IMG/VR virus record: IMGVR_UViG_3300021181_000006
Coordinates: 62,001-126,000 of that record
Strand: one strand, 5' to 3'
DNA from: a virus
Length of the DNA: 64,000 nt
Below, one piece after another: positions 34,782-42,370 of the stretch (positions are counted from its first letter, which is position 1; the number at the start of each line of letters is the position of its first letter). The notes beneath the pieces were generated by a model. The model was not told the DNA's origin and did not search any database. It worked only from the letters and a program-made list of their open reading frames with translations. Position numbers and translations under genes: made by a program.

Positions 34782-35088
34782 TCATAAAGATATAGAACGT
34801 TGGTTCCTTTGGAAAGCACAGATCTATATTGATCTTCATGTAGATTATGAACTATTCTTTCATATGAATGACAGTATTGGATGTTATGTAAATTATCGAG
34901 AAAGATATAGCGAGGGATATTGGTATGAGGTAGCTTTGCCTAATAAAGTACCATATTATCGTAATAACATCAATAATCTTGCATCTTGTCTCTTCATGAA
35001 TATAAACTGGGATATCGCACTTGATAAAACTTTTGCTAGAGAACTCCACTATGTTAATAAATCTCCCGCTGCTCGGAAGCCGATTTAA
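34768..35088 (+). CDS. Hypothetical protein, WF-helix family
   Basis: 106 aa. DIERWFLWKAQIYIDLHVDY, third tandem member with a more divergent central region. Unknown. Confidence 0.6.
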   Translation: MLQFNHKDIERWFLWKAQIYIDLHVDYELFFHMNDSIGCYVNYRERYSEGYWYEVALPNKVPYYRNNINNLASCLFMNINWDIALDKTFARELHYVNKSPAARKPI

Positions 35089-35377
35089 GATTCTTGAACC
35101 ATGGTCTGTCGTTATTCCATATGACAATAGCGCTCTTATTAAACTACTTACTACAGAAAATGAGGTTGGATCAGCATTAAACGTTCATATAGATGTTCCT
35201 ATGATATGGAGAACAGATACTATATTCTTAATAAAACGGTTTGAAATGAGTAGATTTAGTTCATGGGTCTTCCTATCTGTACAGAAAAGTCCAGATCATC
35301 GCTTTGTGAGCAAAATACCATTTCATCTTGATATGTTACAGACACCAGATATACCGTATCAGCTAGTCGTCAAATAA
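35051..35377 (+). CDS. Hypothetical protein
   Basis: 108 aa from ATG 35051, overlapping the preceding gene by 38 nt and ending immediately before tRNA-Pro. No family recognised. Confidence 0.55.
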   Translation: MLINLPLLGSRFKILEPWSVVIPYDNSALIKLLTTENEVGSALNVHIDVPMIWRTDTIFLIKRFEMSRFSSWVFLSVQKSPDHRFVSKIPFHLDMLQTPDIPYQLVVK

Positions 35378-35455
35378 CAGTCCGTAGCTCAGCTTAGTTA
35401 GAGCACTTGGTTTGGAACCAAGGGGTCAAAAGTGCGAATCTTTTCGGACTGACCA
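35378..35455 (+). tRNA. tRNA-Pro(TGG)
   Basis: C1 acceptor CAGTCCG/CGGACTG, D arm GCTC...GAGC, anticodon stem CTTGG/CCAAG with loop TTTGGAA, T stem AAAAG/CTTTT, ACCA end. Confidence 0.92.
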
Positions 35456-35460
35456 TTATT

Positions 35461-35742
35461 ATGAACATCCCACTCGTCATAACTTACGCGGAACTCTGCA
35501 TGCGCCTTGATAGTCAGCATCTTGCTGATTTGGATCGTGTAGAGCGTTTATGGCTTGAAATGACATCGGAAGAAGAAGATATATGCATCAGCATCATGAG
35601 ATCAATCGAGAAGAAATTATCCAAGCGCTTGAAGCTGGATGGACTTTTATTGTCAAATACAATAAATCTGGTTATACTATGTCAGCTACCAAAGAGACAG
35701 AGTCATCCCCTGAAGTGGTTGGGAAGAACGTCGATCTCTTAA
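35461..35742 (+). CDS. Hypothetical protein, possibly extended by loss of a stop codon
   Basis: 93 aa from ATG 35461. The first ~45 residues look genuine; the remainder is read out of frame through the next gene (160-nt overlap), with poor protein character. May be a real short gene whose stop was lost by a small indel. Confidence 0.45.
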   Translation: MNIPLVITYAELCMRLDSQHLADLDRVERLWLEMTSEEEDICISIMRSIEKKLSKRLKLDGLLLSNTINLVILCQLPKRQSHPLKWLGRTSIS

Positions 35743-35783
35743 TGATAGATACTTTAAAATATTTAAATAGATCGGTTATATGA
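35583..35783 (+). CDS. Hypothetical protein, GWTF family
   Basis: 66 aa. IIQALEAGWTFIVKYNKSGY resembles the next gene (CGLIKSGWTFHHCIKWNN), supporting this frame over the overlapping one. Unknown. Confidence 0.55.
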   Translation: MHQHHEINREEIIQALEAGWTFIVKYNKSGYTMSATKETESSPEVVGKNVDLLMIDTLKYLNRSVI

Positions 35784-36037
35784 TTAATTCTCCGAGAGTC
35801 TGTGGTCTTATTAAGAGTGGTTGGACATTTCATCATTGCATCAAGTGGAATAACTTCAATGAAGCGTATATTCATGCAGTATGGGCTACAAAAGAGATTT
35901 TTAGCACTACTGTCTATGAATCTCTACACTATGACCATCATGCGCTTTCGATGACACTGCATGAGGCTGAGAAGCAAGAGGCGAATGAAGAGACGCGTGT
36001 CTTAGTTACTATTGGCTCTCGTAATGACGAATTGTGA
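35780..36037 (+). CDS. Hypothetical protein, GWTF family
   Basis: 85 aa, paralogue of the preceding gene, joined by ATGA overlap. Its stop lies inside the following hairpin. Confidence 0.6.
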   Translation: MINSPRVCGLIKSGWTFHHCIKWNNFNEAYIHAVWATKEIFSTTVYESLHYDHHALSMTLHEAEKQEANEETRVLVTIGSRNDEL

Positions 36038-36072
36038 GTATATTGAACCTAAAAAAGGTTCAATATACTCAC
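36034..36072 (+). terminator. Perfect 17-bp hairpin before tRNA-Trp
   Basis: GTGAGTATATTGAACCT (36034-36050), A5 loop, exact complement 36056-36072. Acts as terminator or as a processing site for the tRNA just downstream; no T run. Confidence 0.6.
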
Positions 36073-36078
36073 ATATAT

Positions 36079-36152
36079 GACTCGGTACATCAGTCCGGTA
36101 GATGACTTCCCTCCAAAGGAAGCAGGCGGTGGTTCGAATCCATCCTGGGTCG
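36079..36152 (+). tRNA. tRNA-Trp(CCA)
   Basis: GACTCGG/CTGGGTC acceptor, discriminator G as in tRNA-Trp, anticodon stem CTTCC/GGAAG with loop CTCCAAA. CCA is not encoded. Confidence 0.85.
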
Positions 36153-36172
36153 TTGCATTGGCGTGTAATCCT

Positions 36173-36188
36173 GGTATAAGTCCTTCGT
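36173..36188 (+). promoter_or_regulatory. GGTATAA promoter box ahead of a gene-free stretch
   Basis: CCTGGTATAAGTCCTTCGTA, ~350 nt before the next gene; would transcribe the gene-free region first. Confidence 0.5.
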
Positions 36189-36510
36189 ATCTCCTGCGGT
36201 GCTCGGACAACCGTAATGAAACACTCATAGACGTCGTCCCGTAAGACTAGGAGAGTGTAGGTGGTTCGTAGGTACAGCTAAAAACATAATAAGGTGAACC
36301 CGACTCCATTGGCCATTGGCGTTAGTAGTGAAAGGTGTTCTTATGCACTGCCATAAAAATAAGAGGCGAGCCTTCAGGTCTTATGAAGGGGGTTTGGCAA
36401 CGTTTCCCGTTATAAACGTCTACTTTTTCTCACTTTGTGTGTATATGAAATACAAAGTGATCGCTGGTTGAATAATCTACAGCGTGCTGGCGGGTAAGCC
36501 GCACCTATTC
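36185..36510 (+). other. Gene-free, structured stretch; candidate ncRNA or long leader
   Basis: No good gene. Contains TCTCCT...AGGAGA long-range pairing (~36200/36250), CACTTTGT/ACAAAGTG hairpin (~36430-36460), and a GTGCTGGC...GCCGCAC hairpin just before the next start. It follows a promoter box. No known RNA family recognised. Confidence 0.4.
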
Positions 36511-36522
36511 AGAAAGGAACCC

Positions 36523-36780
36523 ATGGCAACATATGCGGCTGGTCGTAAATACAACATAGCTCTTTCTATACTATTCTGTGGGCATCAAACACCCATCCAA
36601 TATATCTTTGGCGGATGCGAAACCGATGATATTGCTAATAAAGCAATGCGTGAAGCCTATAAGAAAGCCAAGGCTGATATCGCAAAAGGCGATAAGGCTA
36701 TTGAGCTATCAGACTTTGATACGTTATTGCCAGTAGAGAATATCTGTTATATTAAGATCATTTGTCAGCTTCGTGATTGA
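36523..36780 (+). CDS. Hypothetical protein
   Basis: 85 aa from ATG 36523 with AAAGGAA RBS. Strand, then a charged helix (AMREAYKKAKADIAKGDKAI), then strand. Unknown. Confidence 0.65.
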   Translation: MATYAAGRKYNIALSILFCGHQTPIQYIFGGCETDDIANKAMREAYKKAKADIAKGDKAIELSDFDTLLPVENICYIKIICQLRD

Positions 36781-36815
36781 CATTACAACTTATAAAGTCA
36801 TGATGTCAATCTTAC

Positions 36816-36889
36816 GTGGGTATAGGTCAGTGGTAGATCAACTTCCTTCCAAGTAGAAGACGCGTGTTCGATTCACGCTACCCGCTCCA
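36816..36889 (+). tRNA. tRNA-Gly(TCC)
   Basis: GTGGGTA/TACCCGC acceptor, discriminator T as in Gly tRNAs, CCA encoded, loop CTTCCAA. The anticodon stem ACTTC/GTAGA has two mismatches, so function is slightly uncertain. Confidence 0.8.
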
Positions 36890-36892
36890 ATT

Positions 36893-37120
36893 ATGATAAT
36901 CGATCATTCAGAAGCGCATGGTATTTTTGCTCCTCTTACTGAGGAGGAAACCATGAGTATTGCATTAAAAATGACTATGAATATTAAATTAACAAATCGT
37001 GAATCATACCACCAGTATGGTAGATATGATACTCCTGATTTTATATTTATACACATACCAGGACCAGCACTTTGTAATGCGAGTGCTATAGCTAAGGTTC
37101 TTATCGATGACTCAGGATGA
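36893..37120 (+). CDS. Small protein with K-x-x-M-N-I motif
   Basis: 75 aa; SIALKMTMNIKLTNRESY at 23-40. First of the K-x-x-[ML]-[NG]-[IL] group in this region. Unknown. Confidence 0.6.
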   Translation: MIIDHSEAHGIFAPLTEEETMSIALKMTMNIKLTNRESYHQYGRYDTPDFIFIHIPGPALCNASAIAKVLIDDSG

Positions 37121-37352
37121 AGAAGACCATATCTTTGCAGCTATACATCTAAAACTAGAGATGGGTATAGCATTAAGTACTGATGAGATCGTGACTCAAT
37201 TCTGTTCCGTCTATTCCGATAACGGTGAACCTCAACCACTTCAGAATTACCTTTATGTCCAAATACAAGACATTAATCGCAAAAAGCGTGGAAGAACATT
37301 CCTCACCCATGATGATGGCAGCGTCACGTGCTTCTCGTCGCCTCAAAGTTGA
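37107..37352 (+). CDS. Small protein with K-x-x-M-G-I motif
   Basis: 81 aa; IHLKLEMGIALSTDEIV near the N-terminus. Overlaps neighbours. Unknown. Confidence 0.55.
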   Translation: MTQDEEDHIFAAIHLKLEMGIALSTDEIVTQFCSVYSDNGEPQPLQNYLYVQIQDINRKKRGRTFLTHDDGSVTCFSSPQS

Positions 37353-37452
37353 GATGGGTATACCGCTCACATCGGATGAATATGTTGAATATGTTCAAGA
37401 TCTCAGAAAAAATAATATGTTAACTATTAATAATATTCTGGATGCCATCTAG
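37309..37452 (+). CDS. Small protein with K-x-x-M-G-I motif
   Basis: 47 aa from ATG 37309 (ATG 37255 would make 65 aa). RRLKVEMGIPLTSDEYVEYV near the N-terminus closely matches the preceding protein, indicating tandem duplication. Confidence 0.55.
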   Translation: MMMAASRASRRLKVEMGIPLTSDEYVEYVQDLRKNNMLTINNILDAI

Positions 37453-37479
37453 TATATAAACCTATTTTAGGTTAAAATT

Positions 37480-38058
37480 ATGCCAATCATCGTACCAGTT
37501 ACTCCACGCCTAAAAGCATTGGCCGTGAAGCTAGCTCATATCCGTAATGGTCCAAAAGTAGCGGCTGGACTAAGAAATGGATTTTCCTCGCACTGTTATG
37601 GAGCGCTAGGAGAACTGGTATTTAGTGAGGAATTTGGATGCGATATAGACTGGAAATCATATGGTGGACTAGATGGAGATGGTGGTCATCCTGATTGCCA
37701 TCATAACGGTATTCATAAGTCATTTGAGATTAAGTTTTCTACTCATTTAACTAGTCCTGATCTTAAATTTGATCATGTAAATGAGTTCATCGCAGATTAT
37801 GCTGTTTTATTGTCATTAGGCGATATACGAGCAGACAAAGTATATATTATTGGCTATATAGATCGTTTATCATTTTTAAGTAAAACAAATGGTATTAGGA
37901 CACAGCAAAATTATGGTAATAGGCCACCACGAGAAGTAGTTAAATATGGTAAATTGTTTGATATACAAGATATATTAAATATGATCGGATCACAATGGAT
38001 ATTGAGCTGGAAAAGAAAGATACACCTGCAGCGTTTGATAGTACAGGGAATTCTTTAG
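37480..38058 (+). CDS. PD-(D/E)XK endonuclease-like protein
   Basis: 192 aa. GALGELVFSEEFG...GGHPDCHHNGIHKSFEIKFST gives the E...D...E-x-K set of restriction-endonuclease-like folds. Possibly a free-standing nuclease or homing enzyme. Its C-terminal ~20 residues overlap the next gene. Confidence 0.6.
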   Translation: MPIIVPVTPRLKALAVKLAHIRNGPKVAAGLRNGFSSHCYGALGELVFSEEFGCDIDWKSYGGLDGDGGHPDCHHNGIHKSFEIKFSTHLTSPDLKFDHVNEFIADYAVLLSLGDIRADKVYIIGYIDRLSFLSKTNGIRTQQNYGNRPPREVVKYGKLFDIQDILNMIGSQWILSWKRKIHLQRLIVQGIL

Positions 38059-38273
38059 ATGACTATGCATATGGCAGTACTTTTGATCGTGTCGTACATG
38101 ATCTCGCTAAATGCCAAGAATATGAACGAGCTAAACCACTCAAGCACGATCTCGGAATATGGACTATCTATGATGAAATGTGGTTAACCATATATCGTAA
38201 TCGTCAATTAGAGGCCATGGCACACTATAGTCTCTATTCCTTAGCTCAAGAACATGCGTGTTGTGATCCATGA
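37995..38273 (+). CDS. Small protein with LKHDLGIW motif
   Basis: 92 aa; KPLKHDLGIWTIYDEMW resembles the next two proteins (LRIDLGLWTVWDA, LRKELGLYGIKD). Unknown; ATGA junction downstream. Confidence 0.55.
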   Translation: MDIELEKKDTPAAFDSTGNSLDDYAYGSTFDRVVHDLAKCQEYERAKPLKHDLGIWTIYDEMWLTIYRNRQLEAMAHYSLYSLAQEHACCDP

Positions 38274-38494
38274 CACCAGAAGAAAAACAATTACGTATAG
38301 ATCTTGGGCTTTGGACAGTATGGGATGCTTCCGAGGATAAGGTTACACAAGATATCAATCGTGAGATAGATAAACTATTTTTACATGAACTGGGGACGAT
38401 GATTTATGATCAATCTCTACGAGAGCGAAAAACAGCTCCGCAAAGAACTCGGCCTGTACGGAATAAAAGACATCATAGAGGAAATACTCAATGA
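38270..38494 (+). CDS. Small protein with LRIDLGLW motif
   Basis: 74 aa; EEKQLRIDLGLWTVWDASED at the N-terminus. C-terminal Arg-rich part lies in the overlap with 38406 and may be unconstrained. Confidence 0.5.
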   Translation: MTPEEKQLRIDLGLWTVWDASEDKVTQDINREIDKLFLHELGTMIYDQSLRERKTAPQRTRPVRNKRHHRGNTQ

Positions 38495-38642
38495 GCAAGC
38501 AAGTTATCGTTATGCGCAAGGATCTCAACATGCGCAAAGGCAAGCTTGTGGCCCAAGGGTCACACGCAACCATGAAGGATTTACTATCCAAATTTCAATC
38601 CCTAGACCAATCGATCATATCGAGATTAAACTTCTTATTTAG
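38406..38642 (+). CDS. Small protein with LRKELGLY motif
   Basis: 78 aa; ESEKQLRKELGLYGIKDIIE at the N-terminus matches its two upstream neighbours. Its C-terminal half runs out of frame through the PTH2-like gene (151-nt overlap), so the end may be a lost stop. Confidence 0.45.
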   Translation: MINLYESEKQLRKELGLYGIKDIIEEILNEQASYRYAQGSQHAQRQACGPRVTRNHEGFTIQISIPRPIDHIEIKLLI

Positions 38643-38898
38643 ACCCCGTAGTATCTTCAGCGAAGATGAAAAGAAATACTACTTTGGTACCTTTAAAAAG
38701 ATTTGTGTCTATGTGCAGTCTGAGCAGCAGCTCGATGCTGTACATGAATTGGCTCTTAAGAAGGGACTCGTTAGCCATTTGATCATCGATAGTGGCCTCA
38801 CTGAGTTTAAGAATGTAGCTACAAAGACCTGTTGCTGTATTGGGCCAGATGATGAAGATTTAATCGATTTCATTACTGGTGATCTACCATTGCTATGA
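38491..38898 (+). CDS. Peptidyl-tRNA hydrolase 2 (PTH2) family
   Basis: 135 aa. MSKQVIVMRKDLNMRKGKLV, AQGSHA, KICVYVQSEQQLDAVHELA, VSHLIIDSGLTEF and CCCIGPDDEDLIDFITGDLP correspond to PTH2 throughout (typical length ~115-135). PTH2 releases tRNA from stalled peptidyl-tRNA; it is archaeal/eukaryotic in origin but occurs in some large phages. Fits with the many phage tRNAs here. Confidence 0.9.
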   Translation: MSKQVIVMRKDLNMRKGKLVAQGSHATMKDLLSKFQSLDQSIISRLNFLFRPRSIFSEDEKKYYFGTFKKICVYVQSEQQLDAVHELALKKGLVSHLIIDSGLTEFKNVATKTCCCIGPDDEDLIDFITGDLPLL

Positions 38899-39083
38899 TA
38901 GTACCTGAACACGATAAAACTGGCTTCATATCTTATGTAGCTGAAGGCATTGATGAAGCGCTCTTTCGCAAAGAAATGGGATTGCCGCTCTACATGCAGG
39001 ACGTTGACATTATGAAGCTGGCTGAGGTCTATAAAGTTCGTGTCAATCGATATCGTTTATTACAAGGAAAACCACTCTTATGA
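38895..39083 (+). CDS. Small protein with K-x-M-G-L motif
   Basis: 62 aa; ALFRKEMGLPLYMQDVDIMK at ~22-41. ATGA-coupled to both neighbours. Unknown. Confidence 0.6.
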   Translation: MIVPEHDKTGFISYVAEGIDEALFRKEMGLPLYMQDVDIMKLAEVYKVRVNRYRLLQGKPLL

Positions 39084-39268
39084 GAATGTTCGAAGAACTC
39101 AACTGGTCACCAGAAGAGATAGAAATGATTCTCCATAGAGGTGAACTGAAGGCTGATCTCGGTTTAGAGTTATCTCAGATCGAAGCAGGTATGATGAACT
39201 GGAGACATCGCGTGTACTTAGAACAGTTACGTGAAGCTGATAGACAGGCTCCGAAGCATTATGATTGA
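39080..39268 (+). CDS. Small protein with K-x-D-L-G-L motif
   Basis: 62 aa; GELKADLGLELSQIEAGMM at ~21-39. Unknown; tandem member. Confidence 0.6.
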   Translation: MRMFEELNWSPEEIEMILHRGELKADLGLELSQIEAGMMNWRHRVYLEQLREADRQAPKHYD

Positions 39269-39455
39269 CGAGATCTATGTAAAACAGCTGATGAATATAC
39301 CATTATCATACAATGAAAAAAAAGAGTTATTTGTATATGAGAAGATGCTCCCGCTCAGGCGATATGATCGGCGATATGATCCATTAGGATTCCTGGATGC
39401 AAATCAGGTATCCTATTATGGGTGGCTCTTTGATATGTATAGGAACGAAGCATGA
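39261..39455 (+). CDS. Small protein with K-x-L-M-N-I-P-L motif
   Basis: 64 aa from ATG 39261; IYVKQLMNIPLSYNEKKELF at the N-terminus, a consensus copy of the recurring motif. Unknown. Confidence 0.6.
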   Translation: MIDEIYVKQLMNIPLSYNEKKELFVYEKMLPLRRYDRRYDPLGFLDANQVSYYGWLFDMYRNEA

Positions 39456-39715
39456 TAGATCGTATTGAGTTGAAGAGAATGCTTCGGGTACGGCTCGATG
39501 ATGAAGAAGCTTCATTTATTATGAATCAATCGAAGAATATCCTCGGATGGATTAACCAATATAATATGGGCAGCCACATGATAGAAGGCGAAGAATGGGC
39601 AATACATATGATATCACATGTATTTACAGAAAATCTCACATGTCATGTCAGCGCTCCTTGGTGGTATAGAGAAGTTAATAAGGTACTAGGTTATGATCGA
39701 ATCCATAAAACTTAA
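39452..39715 (+). CDS. Small protein, paralogue of the next gene
   Basis: 87 aa; IELKRMLRVRLDDEEASFIM then helices ending in PWWYREVNKVLG. Whole-length similarity to the following product (same ends: TQWMYRVLDRLG). Confidence 0.6.
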   Translation: MIDRIELKRMLRVRLDDEEASFIMNQSKNILGWINQYNMGSHMIEGEEWAIHMISHVFTENLTCHVSAPWWYREVNKVLGYDRIHKT

Positions 39716-39944
39716 GAAACAGATGGGGATTAAACTCTCCTATGATGAAGCCCATTTTATACTACAAAAGTCTATCGATATACGTAAAGACCTGATTAGT
39801 AGATGCGGTAATGATCTAGTCCATAAAGAAAAAATTATGGGTATATATATTAATCATATGATGGATGTATTTCCAATGCGTGACGTAGGCCAAGCTCCTG
39901 TGACTCAGTGGATGTATAGAGTTCTAGATAGACTTGGTATATGA
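39693..39944 (+). CDS. Small protein, paralogue of the preceding gene
   Basis: 83 aa; IKLKKQMGIKLSYDEAHFIL at the N-terminus. Overlaps its paralogue by 23 nt. Unknown. Confidence 0.6.
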   Translation: MIESIKLKKQMGIKLSYDEAHFILQKSIDIRKDLISRCGNDLVHKEKIMGIYINHMMDVFPMRDVGQAPVTQWMYRVLDRLGI

Positions 39945-39959
39945 ACTGTAAACGAAGTG

Positions 39960-40163
39960 ATGGAAATAAGAATGGAAGAAAAACGTGTGGGACAAAATAT
40001 ATACGAAGAGTCTATTAGACTCAAACAAATCATGAATATACCACTGGAAGCTGATGAGGTACTCCATATGTGTTATCGTGGTCTCGGATCGAAGCCATTA
40101 ACATCAGAATCTAGGCGCTCCCTGATGAACAATGTGAAAAAGTATGGACATAAATACCATTAA
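39960..40163 (+). CDS. Small protein with K-x-I-M-N-I-P-L motif
   Basis: 67 aa from ATG 39960 (GTG 39957 adds one residue); IRLKQIMNIPLEADEVLHM. Unknown. Confidence 0.6.
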   Translation: MEIRMEEKRVGQNIYEESIRLKQIMNIPLEADEVLHMCYRGLGSKPLTSESRRSLMNNVKKYGHKYH

Positions 40164-40350
40164 CATGAAACGTCAGTTACATATTGATCTTGATATCAAT
40201 GAAACCATTTGTCTTATGCAGTCTATCAACACTGATCCGCGCATCATAGCATTTTTAGAAAGAGCCCGTGACAAATACTCAAAAACAGAGCCTAGCGATC
40301 AAGAAGCTCATGAATATCCCAGTCCATCTCCTGGATATACTGGAAGCTGA
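40144..40350 (+). CDS. Small protein with K-x-x-L-H-I motif
   Basis: 68 aa; INMKRQLHIDLDINETICLM. C-terminal part overlaps the next gene and is probably unconstrained. Confidence 0.5.
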   Translation: MDINTINMKRQLHIDLDINETICLMQSINTDPRIIAFLERARDKYSKTEPSDQEAHEYPSPSPGYTGS

Positions 40351-40474
40351 TGATACTATTGAGAAAATTATAGCAGAAGCAGATAGACATGGAATCGAAT
40401 GCCGAAGGCGTGTACTTACACCTACCATCCATACAGATGAAGGAGCATCTAGGCATTCCTCTCACTCTGGATGA
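40268..40474 (+). CDS. Small protein with K-x-L-M-N-I-P motif
   Basis: 68 aa from GTG; LAIKKLMNIPVHLLDILEAD. Overlaps both neighbours by more than 80 nt. Confidence 0.5.
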   Translation: MTNTQKQSLAIKKLMNIPVHLLDILEADDTIEKIIAEADRHGIECRRRVLTPTIHTDEGASRHSSHSG

Positions 40475-40577
40475 ATGGTCTTTATTAAGGCATAATTCGC
40501 TTGTAAAAGATCTCATCATCAAGTACGCTCCTGATGAGATCTTAAATATTGATGATATATATTGGGGGAATACGTAG
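40389..40577 (+). CDS. Small protein with K-x-x-L-G-I-P-L motif
   Basis: 62 aa; IQMKEHLGIPLTLDEWSLLR. Last of the run; ends immediately before tRNA-Ile. Confidence 0.55.
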   Translation: MESNAEGVYLHLPSIQMKEHLGIPLTLDEWSLLRHNSLVKDLIIKYAPDEILNIDDIYWGNT

Positions 40578-40654
40578 TCACCTTTAGCTCAGTTGGTTAG
40601 AGCAATGCCCTGATAAGGCATAGGTCCCTAGTTCGAGTCTAGGAAGGTGAACCA
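40578..40654 (+). tRNA. tRNA-Ile(GAT)
   Basis: TCACCTT/AAGGTGA acceptor, ACCA, anticodon stem ATGCC/GGCAT with loop CTGATAA, T stem CCTAG/CTAGG. Canonical. Confidence 0.93.
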
Positions 40655-40657
40655 TAT

Positions 40658-40734
40658 GGGCCTGTAGCTTAATTGGCTAAAGCGTCTGCCTTGCACGCAG
40701 AAGAGTTTCGGTTCGATTCCGAACAGGTCCACCA
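40658..40734 (+). tRNA. tRNA-Ala(TGC)
   Basis: GGGCCTG/CAGGTCC acceptor (one G-T pair), ACCA, anticodon stem TCTGC/GCAGA with loop CTTGCAC. Confidence 0.93.
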
Positions 40735-40746
40735 TAGAAATGATTT

Positions 40747-40848
40747 ATGCAGTTAATCACAAAACTTGCCTGGAGCCCAACGTCTATAACGTTGAGCGTG
40801 GCAGTTATCTTAGTCATTATCCTCATTAAGTTAGATCAAAGTAGATAA
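40747..40848 (+). CDS. Tiny single-TM protein
   Basis: 33 aa (MQLITKLAWSPTSITLSVAV then ILVIILIKLDQSR): one hydrophobic helix with a charged C-terminal end. No strong RBS; coding is plausible only by hydrophobic pattern and position before a terminator. Confidence 0.4.
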   Translation: MQLITKLAWSPTSITLSVAVILVIILIKLDQSR

Positions 40849-40882
40849 GACTAAACCCACTCAAGGAGTGGGTTTAGTCTTT
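40847..40882. terminator. Bidirectional terminator between convergent genes
   Basis: Perfect 15-bp stem AAGACTAAACCCACT (40847-40861) / AGTGGGTTTAGTCTT (40867-40881); the U/A-flanked stem serves both the plus unit and the minus-strand pair ending at 40861. Confidence 0.85.
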
Positions 40883-41145
40883 ATAAAGGCGATTAACTCG
40901 TCTATCTTTTTATTTAGCTTAACGTATTCTTCAGAATGCTCATTCTCTATCGATTCGATAGCGGTCTGAGTATTCCCTAATGCAAGTTTAAAGCGTTCAT
41001 TCTCTTCACTAATCTCATCGCCACGTTTAATAATTGCGTCATTAAGCTTCTTTATTTTCTTCAGGTCGCTTTGAGCGGCATGCAGAGAATCAACCAGCTC
41101 CTTTTTGGAGACAGACGGTTTACGTTTGGACTTAGCTTTGACCAT
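40861..41145 (-). CDS. Coiled-coil hypothetical protein
   Basis: 94 aa from ATG 41145. N-terminus very basic (KAKSKRKPSVSKK), then a long charged coiled-coil helix. Shares base 41145 with the stop side of the upstream minus gene; co-transcribed with the phosphoesterase. Confidence 0.7.
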   Translation of the reverse strand: MVKAKSKRKPSVSKKELVDSLHAAQSDLKKIKKLNDAIIKRGDEISEENERFKLALGNTQTAIESIENEHSEEYVKLNKKIDELIAFIKTKPTP

Positions 41146-42179
41146 TATTCCCTCCAGCTGACCCACTTCACTTTCTCAGAGACTGACTGTTGCGACTCAA
41201 GTTTAATGGGCATCCAGTAATTAATGCCGATCTCACGATGCGTCGTCCACAGTGCCTGCTGAGGAAGCTCGAAGTCAAAGTTGTTATCAGCAGCATACTC
41301 ATCATAGCCCTTAATGGAACCATTAACTATGATGCCTTTAAATTGCGCTAATTGATGCCAATGGCCCATTAACATGAAATCATAGCTTTGGTTGACAGCC
41401 GTCTGACGCTTACGCTTCTTGAAATCACCAGTCATGAGAGGTGATAGTAAGCCAGCGATACCTCCACCTCCACGGAACTGATTGCCATGGGTCAGCAGGT
41501 ACCGCGTACCATAGATATTATACTGACAGTCGGTTGACTCGCTGACCTTGAAGACCACGCGCTTGTCTCCTTCGTAGATAGTCTCCAACATGGTATAGAT
41601 AAGCCAGTCATAGTTCTTGAAAACGTAGTTTTTCGACTCGGGTTTAAATGTAGTACGACCATGGTTACCAACGACACATGGTATAAAGAGTCTAGGAAAG
41701 TGCTTCAGGAGTTCATCGATAGCCCACTTGATCTTCCCTACCAGTTCCTTGCACGACTTCAGAGCCGGGTCAGTATTGGTGGCGGTGAGTTCATGGTGGA
41801 TCTCTCCAGAGATCATGTCGCCACCAAGAGCGAGCACGAGGCCATCATACTTCGGGTTCACCATATGCTTGGTCAGCATGAGAATCGTCTTCTCAACGAG
41901 ACGCTGCAGACGGCGGTTAAAAATTTCTTTGTTGAAGGCATTCACATGCCCGATAGCGGTTGGATTTACGACTTCAGAGTAATGCCAATCTGACCAAAAA
42001 GCTGTAGGAATCCCTGGTGAATTGATGTTACTAGGGGTCTTGGTAGTCCACTCAGGTGTCACGATATTGGCCGATGATAGGCCGAAGATTTTCTCACGGA
42101 TATAGTCAGTCTCTAGGTTATTCTCTTTCGCATCTTTCAGTTCGGATTTCAATGCCTTGACCTGTTCTTTAAGATCCAT
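41145..42179 (-). CDS. Metallophosphoesterase, possible nuclease-like
   Basis: 344 aa from ATG 42179 with AAGGAT RBS on the minus strand (an upstream ATG at 42269 is less likely). Calcineurin-like motifs in order: SDWHYSE, GGDMISG, VVGNHGR, LLTHGNQF, MGHWHQ; these bind two metals. An N-terminal coiled coil (LKEQVKALKSELKDAK) precedes the domain. Could be a DNA exonuclease (Mre11-like), phosphatase or phosphodiesterase. One of only two minus-strand genes. Confidence 0.85.
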   Translation of the reverse strand: MDLKEQVKALKSELKDAKENNLETDYIREKIFGLSSANIVTPEWTTKTPSNINSPGIPTAFWSDWHYSEVVNPTAIGHVNAFNKEIFNRRLQRLVEKTILMLTKHMVNPKYDGLVLALGGDMISGEIHHELTATNTDPALKSCKELVGKIKWAIDELLKHFPRLFIPCVVGNHGRTTFKPESKNYVFKNYDWLIYTMLETIYEGDKRVVFKVSESTDCQYNIYGTRYLLTHGNQFRGGGGIAGLLSPLMTGDFKKRKRQTAVNQSYDFMLMGHWHQLAQFKGIIVNGSIKGYDEYAADNNFDFELPQQALWTTHREIGINYWMPIKLESQQSVSEKVKWVSWRE

Positions 42180-42288
42180 CTTGCGTATCCTTTTTTCTTG
42201 GGTATGAGTGGGGCAATGCCACGCCACTCGATTATCCCAAAGGATACTGCCCAGAGTGGTGGTCTGCAAGTAGAATCTCGATATACAT

Positions 42289-42365
42289 GCCCGGCTAGCT
42301 CAATTGGCTAGAGCGCTTGCTTTACATGCAAGAGGTTTCAGGATCGTCCCCTGAGCTGGGTACCA
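42289..42365 (+). tRNA. tRNA-Val(TAC)
   Basis: GCCCGGC/GCTGGGT acceptor with two G-T pairs, ACCA, anticodon stem CTTGC/GCAAG with loop TTTACAT. The T loop GATCGTC deviates from TTCGANN. Confidence 0.88.
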
Positions 42366-42370
42366 TTTTC

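Noticed and set aside
37480-38058. Complete restriction-modification system
   Set aside because: Only a nuclease-like protein is present; no methyltransferase or specificity subunit nearby.
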